Positions 36,901 to 45,306 of a stretch of DNA of 64,000 nucleotides are shown here, one piece after another. The DNA comes from Rs1 sp036960485. GTDB lineage: Bacteria; Pseudomonadota; Gammaproteobacteria; Pseudomonadales; Balneatricaceae. The stretch's first letter is position 1. Each line of letters opens with the position of its first letter. Position numbers and translations under genes: made by a program. The stretch spans positions 1-64,000 of the forward strand of contig JBALXS010000003.1 of the NCBI GenBank assembly GCA_036960485.1, written 5' to 3'. Under the pieces are notes generated by a model. That model made no database searches. It had not been told where the DNA came from and saw nothing but the letters and a program-made list of their open reading frames with translations.

Positions 36901-39320
36901 TTGAGGCCGCTAGCCAATCTGAAACCATCGCGACTCGTTACCCAGCTAATCCTGTATTGGAAGGGCGATTACTTATGATGAACAGTAATTTTGTCTTGCC
37001 ATGGAAAGCGCCTTTGCAACAAAGTCTTGAGATGCGTAATAGCGCCTACCATTTATGCTTAGAGCATGGTGATTACTACTGGGGAGTACATGCGTACATT
37101 TTTGGTTTTTATGCAGATTTACTCTGTTCCCCCTCAATTGAACATTTATTAAACCGCAGCCGCAATGTAGTGTCTACTTGTGAATTAATAAAGCAACCTG
37201 CTCAGATATATTTAAGTACGTTACAATGCAATCTGTTGGAGATTTTGCAGGGGAGCCTAGATAATCAACAAAACCTAGATCATGAGCCAGGCTATGAAGC
37301 GGCTGCACTCGAACATTTCGTTGATAATCACTATATGTGTGGCACCTATGATCGATTGCTAGCGAGACTAATTCAAGGTTATCTATTCGGTAATTATCAA
37401 GAGGCACTGGATATTGCTCTGGCCAAAGACCTCGATCTAGCGCAGCTTGATGAAGGAATATTTCATGAAGCGGTTTATACCCAGTTTAACCTGCTATGTA
37501 TTTTAGCTTTAAAGCAGTTAGCCCCGCAATGTATTGCTCAGCGCCATGAAAATTGGTTTGAGTTAGCATGGCACAAGTATCAGATTTGGTATCGCATCGC
37601 ACCAGCAAATTTCGCTCCTGGTTTTCACCTTATCAATGCTGAACTTGCGGTTATCGGGCAAGATGAAGTAGGTGCTTTGTGTCATTTTGAACGTGCAATT
37701 TATGCGGCTAAAAAATCAGGTTTTGCGTTATATCAGGCGATAGCTAATGAGCGTTGTGGACAGTATCGGTTAGTACTGCAACAAATGACTATTGCGAAAG
37801 GGTACTTACAACAGGCTCAGTTAATCTATCAAACCTGGGGAGCACATGCTAAAGCCGCAGATATTGCTCCCTTACTAGATAATGGCGTAGTTTCGTCTTC
37901 TCAGATAGCCAGTCAAAACTTAGACTGGCAGTCAGTAATCTCTGCATCCCAAGATATTTCTCAGCCTTTATCGCGTACTGAGCTAATTAGCCGTATGTTA
38001 CTGCGCGCAGCAACAGCTACTGGGGCTCAATATGTTGCGTTGTATCAAAAACATGACACTGATTGGCAGTTAAAAGCTCAATGTTTGCAAGGAAAGGTGA
38101 GTAAGCAAATAACCCAGCCTCCACTCTGTCCTAGGTCTATCTTGAATTACTGTTTGAATAGTGGGCAGACAGCTGTGCTAAAAGATGCTAGCTGCGAAGG
38201 GGATCATATTCTCGATCCCTACGTAATCCGTCATCAAGTAAGATCTGTATTGAGTTTACCGCTGAAGGTGCGAGAAGAGATCGTTGGGGTAATATATCTT
38301 GAACATAATATTGCAGTTAGTTTATTTACTCCTCAACGATGCTTAGCAATGGAGTTGTTGGCAGGGCAGTTTGCTATTACCTATCAAAATACTGCTTTTT
38401 ATAAAATGCTTAAAGATCAGAACAAGCAGCTTGAGAAAGCTGTGTTGCTCAGAACAGTGGCTTTAGATAGGCAGAATCAACATTTAGAGTCGATTCTTGA
38501 GGCCCTACCTATTCCCTATGTAATAACCGAACTTGACGGGACACTGATCCGAGCGAATGAACTTTTCTATGAATGTTTTGAAATTCGTAAAGCAAAATTT
38601 GAGCGACAAAATGCATTGAATTTCTATCTCTATCCAGAGGACAGAGAAAGAATGTTCAAGCAGTTAGAAAAACGCAGTGTACTTAGCGATTTTGAATGTG
38701 AATTGAAAACTTCTACAGGTAAGCTTTTTTGGGCACAATTTTCAGTCACTCGAATCGATCTTGAAGACAGGCAAGGTATATTTTCTGCCATCCGTGACAT
38801 TTCCGACCGCAAGCAAAGAGAACAGATACTCGAACAGCAAGCCAGTACAGACCCTTTAACTAATGCTTATAATAGACGGGGATTCAATGAACTTGCAACA
38901 AGTTTGAGATTAGCAGATGATGCGCAAGATATATGTATTGCTATGCTTGATCTGGATGACTTTAAACAACTCAATGATACTCATGGTCACTCAGCCGGTG
39001 ATGAAGTGCTAAAGCAGTTTGTAATGAACTTGCAACTTCACCTTAGAGATAATGATATATTGGGGCGCGTGGGTGGCGAAGAATTTGCTCTGATAATAGA
39101 GGGGTTTGCTCTAGCTAAGGCGCAGATAGTCATGGGGCGTATTTGCGTGTTAACTGAGCAGATGGCAGTATCTTTCAATGAAGTAACAATTCAATTTACC
39201 GTTAGTATAGGGCTTACTACTTGGCATAAAGAGGAACCATTAGATTGTGCCATTAAGCGTGCTGACTCCGCTTTATATAGGGCTAAACGGGGTGGGCGCA
39301 ATTGCGTGATGTTTGAATAG
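33984..39320 (+). CDS. Pseudokinase - STAND ATPase - GAF - PAS - GGDEF signalling hybrid
   Basis: This protein has 1778 residues. Residues 1-275 have a protein-kinase fold, but the catalytic loop reads HFSLRPGS where HRDLKPxN is expected (Asp to Ser130, Asn to Ser135) and DFG is DFS (149-151), so it is probably a pseudokinase. Residues about 295-560 are an AAA/STAND ATPase with Walker A GYSGVGKS (329-336) and Walker B LVLFIDDLQWAD. Helical TPR-like repeats follow to about 1310, then a GAF domain (about 1330-1480), a PAS domain (about 1500-1615) and a GGDEF domain. The last has intact GGEEF (1697-1701) and the inhibitory RxxD (1688-1691), so cyclic-di-GMP synthesis is likely. The layout recalls large kinase-AAA-GAF hybrids of cyanobacteria and other bacteria that end in histidine kinases; here the output is GGDEF. 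No membrane segment is seen. Confidence 0.85.
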   Translation: MKQVLRTAGYCESFVQVEKVAGKRSSWRQTWSKQLVPFQSDMVIDNERNILLELSGAGAPRLKVINERDSRPHVVSITNDTLALDLESECEYWLADIDIEMLSDQDKLNIAIALARALVQIHKADILHFSLRPGSFLISKDFCHAEIIDFSAAKLCPKHIQGISAFETINNNVRYQSPEQSYLFDKLLDNRSDLYSLGCVFYWLFSQKQPFEELDNETDIHYAHMSLSFASSSLKLAQKKQSLVLNDIINKLVEKAPDFRYQSGIGLLCDLQALQTWHGDTPLGNGVHDISDRMMIPQWLYGRDEELNLLMQAFERVKDGESEALLIGGYSGVGKSALVDEIRMPIMRSNGLYVSGKFEQFKRETPYSAISQAFSGFIDYILSRPSNEVTSWRERLLEALGNNGQVIIDIIPKLSQLLGEQPEPASLGAEEQQNRFNQLFLRFIHQICNIHKPLVLFIDDLQWADSASIKLLRLMLADVSSQYCLIIGAYRDNEVDERHPFIRMLSQLELRQHNITKIRLQSLSQNTLAEIIADTLKQPTESVTQLTQLVFEKTAGNPFFFKQFLQELYQSELLTFDYDEKVWCWSIEKIEQQSITDNVVQLMTRKLVRLPEQSAQLLQQAACIGSEFSLDSLACLERGNAQQLRSLLRCALDAGLIQSLVKISKRRSHTDEKFKFLHDMVQQAAYGRNTLEQRRAVHYRAGCFLLGQYNATEIEEHCFDLVAHFNQAFTLLDIKLLHRAKQLNYQAALKAKSATAYVTAVNYLENMFELDKLIDEAVCSKAQTETLECDRTHGQQLTLLAAIEKLECLFLSGEYDRGEAFRSEVENGCNSLELKIKLFGILITQYTRYGQLKRAIAKGLQALILLQWPMPDSPLMDDVENAITESQTALKSVSFATLGKQKDIEDPQLLMTLDTLIAMQPCCYNSGSLLFPLTILSMFKLTCQHGNSPYSSYVFMMYALLSTKVLKDYPLAFEAASQSETIATRYPANPVLEGRLLMMNSNFVLPWKAPLQQSLEMRNSAYHLCLEHGDYYWGVHAYIFGFYADLLCSPSIEHLLNRSRNVVSTCELIKQPAQIYLSTLQCNLLEILQGSLDNQQNLDHEPGYEAAALEHFVDNHYMCGTYDRLLARLIQGYLFGNYQEALDIALAKDLDLAQLDEGIFHEAVYTQFNLLCILALKQLAPQCIAQRHENWFELAWHKYQIWYRIAPANFAPGFHLINAELAVIGQDEVGALCHFERAIYAAKKSGFALYQAIANERCGQYRLVLQQMTIAKGYLQQAQLIYQTWGAHAKAADIAPLLDNGVVSSSQIASQNLDWQSVISASQDISQPLSRTELISRMLLRAATATGAQYVALYQKHDTDWQLKAQCLQGKVSKQITQPPLCPRSILNYCLNSGQTAVLKDASCEGDHILDPYVIRHQVRSVLSLPLKVREEIVGVIYLEHNIAVSLFTPQRCLAMELLAGQFAITYQNTAFYKMLKDQNKQLEKAVLLRTVALDRQNQHLESILEALPIPYVITELDGTLIRANELFYECFEIRKAKFERQNALNFYLYPEDRERMFKQLEKRSVLSDFECELKTSTGKLFWAQFSVTRIDLEDRQGIFSAIRDISDRKQREQILEQQASTDPLTNAYNRRGFNELATSLRLADDAQDICIAMLDLDDFKQLNDTHGHSAGDEVLKQFVMNLQLHLRDNDILGRVGGEEFALIIEGFALAKAQIVMGRICVLTEQMAVSFNEVTIQFTVSIGLTTWHKEEPLDCAIKRADSALYRAKRGGRNCVMFE

Positions 39321-39783
39321 CCCTTCACGAAGTGAGGAACCACATGGTCATATGTTGCCTAATTCTTTAAAGGGTTATTTGATGGGAAGAGTTAAAAGCA
39401 CAGATGGGCCATGAACGCACATATTAAACAAAATGAAGCTTATAACATTATTAGTGTGATTGAGAATCAGGCGGCGAAGACATAATATTAAAGTATTGCA
39501 ATTAAATAAGTGTAATTTGAGAACTTGCTCTTTTAATGCTGCTATTTCTTCAGCCACCCTTAAAGGGGCATAACCAACACTAAAGATTGCAGACGATAGT
39601 TCACCAGCGCGCTTTTTAGCATCAATGGAGGGCTATGCTGTTAGAGATTAGACTTAATCGTTGTAATGTTTATGAGAAAGTGCCCAATAAAGCCCAATGT
39701 ATCCAATATTCAAAGCGGCAGCTGTATTGAGCTATAACAGCATATGTGAATATCTCATAGTCGTCATATCGTAGTTATTTTAT
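39321..39783. other. Intergenic region after the signalling hybrid
   Basis: About 460 bases with no protein-like frame, terminator or RNA gene that I can support. Possible small genes begin at 39784. Confidence 0.4.
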
Positions 39784-39897
39784 ATGGCGTATAAAGATGC
39801 CATTGTGGTTTTGTTAGCATTAGTTATATCCATAGCTTGCTTGTTTTGTCGGTACATATCGCGAAGTCGAAAGAGTAGTTCAACTAAAGGGCAGTGA
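39784..39897 (+). CDS. Possible small single-span membrane protein
   Basis: A 37-residue frame starts at ATG (MAYKDAIVVLLALVIS...) and has one strong hydrophobic segment (about residues 6-24), followed by a basic, serine-rich tail (RYISRSRKSSS). That is the positive-inside pattern of a small membrane protein. Its TGA stop overlaps the GTG of the next frame (GTGA at 39894-39897), suggesting translational coupling. No strong ribosome site precedes it, so it may still be chance. I do not recognise a family. Confidence 0.35.
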   Translation: MAYKDAIVVLLALVISIACLFCRYISRSRKSSSTKGQ

Positions 39898-40154
39898 ATA
39901 ATCGTCATCACTTGGATTATATTTCGCCGAATAATCTGTTTCATAGCAGCTGTGTTTGGTGTTTATTGTCTTTATATTCTATGTGTCAGTATAAATTCAA
40001 TCACCAAAAGATATTTGGCAATGTAATGATTACTTGTTTAGCAGTATTTTATGTTTATGTTGGTGTTGTAGCGCAAGGCTGGAATCGATATGGATTTAAT
40101 GATGATCTAAGCTTGTATGTTAAAGTTAAAAAGAAAGATGGCATTCGTTGGTAA
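39894..40154 (+). CDS. Possible small membrane protein, unknown
   Basis: An 86-residue frame starts at GTG, overlapping the stop of the preceding 37-residue frame by four bases. It contains a hydrophobic stretch near residues 20-31 and a clearer membrane helix at about 44-61 (MITCLAVFYVYVGVVAQGW). It ends in a short polar, basic tail with WNRYGFNDDLSLYVKVKKK. It is unlike shadow frames because no gene lies opposite. No family is recognised and no transcription signal is evident. Confidence is limited by the GTG start and lack of a separate ribosome site. Confidence 0.4.
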   Translation: MNNRHHLDYISPNNLFHSSCVWCLLSLYSMCQYKFNHQKIFGNVMITCLAVFYVYVGVVAQGWNRYGFNDDLSLYVKVKKKDGIRW

Positions 40155-40526
40155 AATACAGCTAAACAAGTGATTTAAACAGAAGAGCTGGTGGTCAAGT
40201 ACTGTGTTTTACTTGTAGGTTAAAGGGCGATGATTACCTCCGAAAGCTCTGTTTAATGTTAATAAAATATGGATATGAAAATCACATTAATCATGCTTAA
40301 TGTATAATGTTGCGACAGGAATATTGTGATCCTAAATCGTAAAATATTGACGTAGCTAAAATCAGTAAAGACCAAGATTGATTAATCTGCAACAAGAAAA
40401 AGCATGCCATAACAAGAAGCTGAATATAGATTTCCTAGATATATCATCTGAATATTATTACATTGACGCCATCTTTATTAATGACTATGGTGTCATAATC
40501 ATAAAATAAGATGGCAAAACTAAGCT
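40155..40526. other. Upstream region of the tetR operon
   Basis: About 370 bases. The last part holds the inverted repeat and promoter-like hexamers at 40463-40495; the rest shows no protein-like frame. Confidence 0.4.
40463..40495 (+). promoter_or_regulatory. Candidate promoter with overlapping operator for the tetR operon
   Basis: TTGACG (-35, 5 of 6) at 40463 and TATGGT (4 of 6) at 40486 are 17 bases apart. They lie inside an inverted repeat, TGACGCCAT (40464-40472) and ATGGTGTCA (40487-40495), with one mismatch. A TetR-type repressor bound there would block the promoter, which suggests autoregulation. It lies 31 bases before the tetR start. Confidence 0.5.
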
Positions 40527-41177
40527 ATGCAAACAATTTATAATTATGCACGAAACATAGTGGCAACAAACGCAGATAAGAAAAAAAGAGACCGTACCAA
40601 AGCTGCTATTCAATTTGCGATGTGCCAATTGTTGGAAAAAAAGCCGTTATCAACTATAACGATTGCTGATGTTTGTATCACTGCAAAGATCGCTCATGGT
40701 ACTTTTTACATTTATTTCACGGATCGCGAAATGCTAGTTGATGAGTTGTTGACTGGTTTTGTCGATTTCATTCAAAGTACGATGCTGCTCGAGTCGAGCG
40801 ATGTGCCAACAGACCCTGTTAAAAAAACCACGGCAGCCTATATAGAGCTGTTTGAGAAAAACACCGGTTTAATGAAGTGCTTACTCAATCATCATGAGGA
40901 TTTCACAGTGCCGAGTGAGCAATTTCATAAATTAAACGTTACCTGGGCAAGGATAGTGGTGAGTGCAGCAATTAAAAAAATATCAGAGAAACCTAGTGAT
41001 AGCGATTCTCTGGAAGAGGAATTGTTGCGTAGGGCATTTGCACTAGGGGGCATGGTAGATCAATATTTAGCAACGGTTTATATTCATAAAGACTCAGTGC
41101 TGAAAAACATATCACAAGATAAACAAAAGGTGATTGAGACGCTCTCATTCATTTGGAAGCAGGGGATGGGGTTATGA
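40527..41177 (+). CDS. TetR-family transcriptional regulator
   Basis: This protein has 216 residues. The N-terminal helix-turn-helix (about residues 20-66) is typical of TetR regulators: RTKAAIQFAMCQLLEKKPLS, TIADVCITAKIAHGTFYIYF and DREMLVDELL. The C-terminal helical domain (about 75-210) would bind an effector. Its stop overlaps the start of the next gene (ATGA), so it is the first gene of a three-gene operon with an acyl-CoA ligase and an enoyl-CoA hydratase. The effector is therefore likely a carboxylic acid or its CoA ester. An inverted repeat over the candidate promoter is a good candidate operator. Confidence 0.88.
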   Translation: MQTIYNYARNIVATNADKKKRDRTKAAIQFAMCQLLEKKPLSTITIADVCITAKIAHGTFYIYFTDREMLVDELLTGFVDFIQSTMLLESSDVPTDPVKKTTAAYIELFEKNTGLMKCLLNHHEDFTVPSEQFHKLNVTWARIVVSAAIKKISEKPSDSDSLEEELLRRAFALGGMVDQYLATVYIHKDSVLKNISQDKQKVIETLSFIWKQGMGL

Positions 41178-42475
41178 CGTTACTTAAAAATGCGATGCGA
41201 TTATCACCAGATCAAATGTCATTTCATCAGCAATCAGCCTGGGAAAAACAAAGTAACTATGTGTTAAATAACTCGCCTTTCTATCAAAACTTGTGGAACG
41301 GAGTATTACCACCAAAAAACTTAAGAGATTTAGCAAGTTTACCTCTATCTGATAAGTCCCAATTGCGTATTTCTCAAGAAATCAGCCCTCCTTATGGGAA
41401 TTATCTAGCTGCACCGCGATCTGCTGTGACGCGCCATCATCGCACTTCTGGCACAACAGGACAGGCGATGAACTTGGCTTTATCAGCGCTTGATTGTGAA
41501 ATTACTGAAGTTGTTGGTGGTCGTAGTCAACAATCTGCAGGTTTAACGCCAGCTCATACTGTTGTGCATTGTTTGAATTACCAAATGTGGATGGGCGGCG
41601 TAACAGATCATTTAACCCTAGAGCGGACAGGTGCAACAGTTGTGCCGTACGGGGTTGGGGGCACTGAAAAATTGATAGAAACAATTCTGGCTATTGGTAT
41701 CAATGCCATATCTTGCACGCCATCTTACCCAGCGGTTTTAGAAAGGGTGCTTAAAGATAAATACCCAGACCTATCACCTAAAGATTTAGGGCTAAAGTTG
41801 GGACTTTTTGGCGGTGAAGCTGGCCTCGATGATCCACTTTTACGGGAAAGGATTCGTAGCACCTGGGGTATGGAGCCGCGTAATGCTAATTATGGCGTGT
41901 CTGATGTGCTTTCAAATTTTGCCGCTCAATGTGAACATGATACTAGCTTACATTTTTTAGCAGCTGATGTTTTATACCCCGAATTAATTGATCCAAATAG
42001 CGGCGCGCAAGTAGCACTTAAGGCAGGTAATGAAGGTGAACTTGTGCTAACCCATCTAAAACGAGACTGTCAGCCATTAGTGCGGTTCAGGTCAGGTGAC
42101 ATTATCGCTATAGATGAAACAGAGCCATGTCAGTGTGGACATAGCGGGTTTCGCTTTAGGGTGGTGGGGCGCAGCGACGATATGATCGTTATACGCGGCC
42201 TTAATATATTCCCGACAATGGTTGCTGCTGTAATTAACGGATTCAATGATTTATCCGGAAATTACACCATCGTACTAGATAAACAGCCGCCATATGATTA
42301 TTTGCCGGTACAGGTGGAACTTGCACCATTTGGCCAAGCTTGCGAAAATTTAGCTGCAATTATTGAAGCTGCAATTAAAACTAAACTGGGAGCTAGTGCT
42401 CAAATTACCATTTTACCACCAAACAGTTTCCCTGTCACAGAGGGTAAAACCAAACGAGTTGTGAGGACCTATTAA
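41174..42475 (+). CDS. Phenylacetate-CoA ligase-like acyl-CoA synthetase
   Basis: This 433-residue adenylate-forming enzyme has the PaaK layout, which activates a carboxylic acid with ATP and CoA. Seen are the phosphate-binding RTSGTTGQAMNLAL (near residue 92), the GLFGGEAG and NANYGVSDV adenine-region motifs, and the hinge and C-terminal GRSDDMIVIRGLNIFPTMV. A longer frame opens at TTG 41153, but the ATG at 41174 overlaps the tetR stop (ATGA) and follows a GGGGATGGGG stretch, so it is the start. The rest of a phenylacetate operon (paaABCDE, paaZ) is absent, so the substrate is unknown and no gene symbol is given. Confidence 0.82.
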   Translation: MTLLKNAMRLSPDQMSFHQQSAWEKQSNYVLNNSPFYQNLWNGVLPPKNLRDLASLPLSDKSQLRISQEISPPYGNYLAAPRSAVTRHHRTSGTTGQAMNLALSALDCEITEVVGGRSQQSAGLTPAHTVVHCLNYQMWMGGVTDHLTLERTGATVVPYGVGGTEKLIETILAIGINAISCTPSYPAVLERVLKDKYPDLSPKDLGLKLGLFGGEAGLDDPLLRERIRSTWGMEPRNANYGVSDVLSNFAAQCEHDTSLHFLAADVLYPELIDPNSGAQVALKAGNEGELVLTHLKRDCQPLVRFRSGDIIAIDETEPCQCGHSGFRFRVVGRSDDMIVIRGLNIFPTMVAAVINGFNDLSGNYTIVLDKQPPYDYLPVQVELAPFGQACENLAAIIEAAIKTKLGASAQITILPPNSFPVTEGKTKRVVRTY

Positions 42476-43239
42476 TGAAGAATTTTACCTATGAATGCGT
42501 ACAATCTACCTTAAGTGACAAGGGAGTACGCACCATCGCACTAAACCGACCCGCTAGTTTGAATGCCATGAATCGACAGCTAATTGAAGACGTATCAAGC
42601 GCTTTTAATGATGCAAATGAAGATCCAAAAACTTTAGTAATCATCTTTACTGGTGTAGGGCGAGCGTTTTGTGCGGGTGATGATCGTGAACAGCATGTCC
42701 ACCCAGAAAACGAAGCACAGGCGCGTAGTTTAGTCGCTGCCATCCAGCGGGTTACTCAGGCAATTACATTCGGTGCAAAGCCTGTTGTGGGAGCCATTAA
42801 CGGATGGGCAGTTGGTGGAGGATTTGAGTGGGCTATTAATTGTGACTTTCCGCTTTGGGGAGAAAGTGCCAAAGCTTTTTTCCCTGAAGTCTCTTTGAAT
42901 TTGTTCGTTACGGGTGGTGTTACATCCTTATTACCAGCCTTAGTTGGCTTGAATAAAGCACGTGAAATGTTGATGCTTGGCGAAAGGTATAGCGCAAATG
43001 AACTATTAAAAGCAGGTGTTGCATGGCGGGTCTCAGCAGATGAGGAGCTATTGGAAGACGCAAGAAACGTCGCAGAAAAACTCGCCTTGCTACCTCCATT
43101 GTCATTGCACGCAATGAAACGTGTTTTAAATCAAACAGCCTCAAGTAATATCAATGCAGCGATTTTGTTGGAAAGTGAAGCAACCATTAGCGGGTTTATG
43201 GATCCTAAAACTACGAAGCTATTAACAGATTTTTCATGA
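42475..43239 (+). CDS. Enoyl-CoA hydratase/isomerase family protein
   Basis: This 254-residue crotonase-fold protein overlaps the ligase stop by one base (TAATG), so translation is coupled. It shows the CoA-binding and oxyanion-hole segments FTGVGRAFCAGDDREQ (near residue 68) and GAINGWAVGGGFEWA (near 105). One acidic position is in GGGFEWAI, and the usual second catalytic glutamate may lie in the FPEVSLNLF region. Crotonases can hydrate, isomerise or cleave CoA esters, so the exact reaction is open. With the ligase upstream it probably acts on the activated acid, the second step of a short catabolic route. Confidence 0.87.
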   Translation: MKNFTYECVQSTLSDKGVRTIALNRPASLNAMNRQLIEDVSSAFNDANEDPKTLVIIFTGVGRAFCAGDDREQHVHPENEAQARSLVAAIQRVTQAITFGAKPVVGAINGWAVGGGFEWAINCDFPLWGESAKAFFPEVSLNLFVTGGVTSLLPALVGLNKAREMLMLGERYSANELLKAGVAWRVSADEELLEDARNVAEKLALLPPLSLHAMKRVLNQTASSNINAAILLESEATISGFMDPKTTKLLTDFS

Positions 43240-43647
43240 GATAAATAGCTATGCTACTGTCAATGATTAAAGTGTAGTTTCAGTATAGCTACAGCACTCA
43301 ATAATACGGTGTATAACGATAATCATACACCCAGGTGAGACAGGATTGTGTCATGAAAGGCACTGGGTCGAGTGAAATTAGTAGAAAATTGAAGGTGTAA
43401 ACCCTCTGCTTAGTGGGGATAGTAAATCAGCAAGAGTCCAGGTGATAAAATTTGCACCTTAAGGTTATCTGGATTCTATAACTGTATCGGCAAGATTAGC
43501 TTCCCGAAATCGTATTCAACACTTCTTTTGTACGTCATTTTCAATTAGAGAAAACAAACTCTATATTTAGTTTTCCATTGCCCTATAAAGCTTACCTATA
43601 ACAGCGTAGAATTGACGCCCTTTAGATGAACTTAGGTTTGCACTGCG
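43240..43647. other. Intergenic region upstream of the HflX-like gene
   Basis: About 400 bases with short inverted repeats (for example GACA...TGTC near 43340) but no supported terminator, RNA gene or frame. I compared part of it with the B12 riboswitch pattern and did not find the conserved boxes. Confidence 0.4.
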
Positions 43648-45015
43648 GTGCACGAACATAAAAATATGCAACTAACAGAAAAAGCATTACTAACTAACGC
43701 TCTACTTATTTCTATTGCTACACCAGAGCTTAAAGGTGATGAAGCAATTGAATCACTAGCAGAGCTTGCGCGTTTAGTGACAACACTTGGATTTAAAGTA
43801 GTCGGCACCCAATCGCAAAAACTGAGTTCAACTAAAAGAGTGAATGTACTCGGTTTAGGAAAGCTGGCAGAAATAGCGCAGCTTACTGGTAATCAGGGCG
43901 TGCTTGAGGGTGCAGAAGAATATGAAGACCTCTCTAAAGTAGATATTAATGGGATACCTTCAACTATACCGTCTGATAATCTTTCGTTTGGCTGTGCTGA
44001 TGTGGTGATCTTTGATTGTGATTTAAGTCCGTCTCAGCTACGTAATGTCGAGAATCAATTAGGCGTAGAGGTGTTTGACCGTACCGGCGTTATTATTGAA
44101 ATATTTAGTCGCCATGCTCGTACTAAAACAGCGAAACTACAAGTTGAAATAGCTCGCCTTAATTACGTAGCGCCACGACTTCGTGAGTCATCATGCGGTG
44201 ATAAAGAACGTCAAATGGGCAAAGGCGCTGGTGAAACGACGCTAGAGTTAAACCGCCGTAAAGTACGTGATCAATTAGCAGAACTCAAGCATGAATTGAT
44301 TAGCGTTCAAGGTGAGATGAAAGGGCGGCGCACACAGCGTTCTGAGCTTTTTTGTGTCGCTTTGGTAGGCTATACTAATGCGGGAAAATCATCAATGATG
44401 CGCGCGATTACCGGTAGTAATGTCGAAGGTGAAAACAAGCTTTTCGCGACACTGGATACCACGGTTCGCGCGTTATATCCTGAGACTCAACCGCGAGTAC
44501 TAGTGTCAGATACAGTCGGTTTTATTAAGAAATTACCGCACGATCTAGTCGCCTCATTTCATTCAACTTTAGCAGAAGCACACGATGCATCATTGCTGTT
44601 ATATGTGGTTGATGCCTCTGATCCTTCGTTTCGTGCGCAGCTAGATGTTGTGCACCAAGTGCTGGAAGAAGTTGGTGTAGCGGACAGCAAAAAGTTACTG
44701 GTATTGAATAAGTCAGATTTACTTAGCACTGAGCAAAAACAAGCATTGATGGAAGAATTTCCAGATGCCATGATGACATCTGCTAATGACCCTGATGATG
44801 TAAGAAAATTGCACAAATATATCGTTGGTGTTGCGCAAGACGAGATGATTGAAGATGAAATCATTGTTCCTTATACAGCCAAAGGTATCATAGGTGAAAT
44901 TCGTTCGAGCATGAGTGTGGCTAAGGAGGAATATGAATATGATCATATTAAGCTAACAGTACGCTCAAACGCAATTAACTTAGCAAGATTGAAAAAGCGG
45001 ATGCTGAACTTATAA
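43648..45015 (+). CDS. HflX-like GTPase, divergent form
   Basis: This 455-residue member of the HflX family of ribosome-associated GTPases has an N-terminal domain (about 1-205) with the GLGKLAEI, VIFDCDLSPSQLRNVE, VFDRTGVIIEIFSRHARTK and KLQVEIARLNY segments. A coiled-coil hinge follows. The G domain has G1 VGYTNAGKSSM (about 240-250), G3 VSDTVGFI and G4 LNKSDL. Compared with standard HflX there is an insertion of roughly 25 residues after GLGKLAEIAQL, and the glycine-rich GLRGPGE-type loop is QMGKGAGET. No hfq lies next to it, so it is likely a paralogue. The start is GTG 43648; an ATG at 43666 is an alternative. Confidence 0.85.
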   Translation: MHEHKNMQLTEKALLTNALLISIATPELKGDEAIESLAELARLVTTLGFKVVGTQSQKLSSTKRVNVLGLGKLAEIAQLTGNQGVLEGAEEYEDLSKVDINGIPSTIPSDNLSFGCADVVIFDCDLSPSQLRNVENQLGVEVFDRTGVIIEIFSRHARTKTAKLQVEIARLNYVAPRLRESSCGDKERQMGKGAGETTLELNRRKVRDQLAELKHELISVQGEMKGRRTQRSELFCVALVGYTNAGKSSMMRAITGSNVEGENKLFATLDTTVRALYPETQPRVLVSDTVGFIKKLPHDLVASFHSTLAEAHDASLLLYVVDASDPSFRAQLDVVHQVLEEVGVADSKKLLVLNKSDLLSTEQKQALMEEFPDAMMTSANDPDDVRKLHKYIVGVAQDEMIEDEIIVPYTAKGIIGEIRSSMSVAKEEYEYDHIKLTVRSNAINLARLKKRMLNL

Positions 45016-45306
45016 AGTAAAAAGTAGATAATGAAATCAGTAGCAAGCAAGGGCTAGCGTGAAAATATTATTATTTTAACCGCCAAGTCCTTCAGCTAAT
45101 CTAACCGAGAAACATCTCTCGCCGCAAAGGCAAAAATTGTAGCTTTCATCCCCCGTAACACTCTGCAAAAACTTACAGATAGCCACTTTTGTATAATAAA
45201 AAGGCGTCTGCGGTTTTCGAGAGTGCTATCTGATAGCTAATTGAAAGCACGTATTTTTTGCATTTAATAGCAGTGTGCTTTTATTAAAGTATCCTGTATT
45301 AAAGCC

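Noticed and set aside
40527..43239. Phenylacetate degradation operon
   Set aside because: Only a PaaK-like ligase and a generic crotonase are present; ring epoxidase and paaZ are absent, so the substrate cannot be named.
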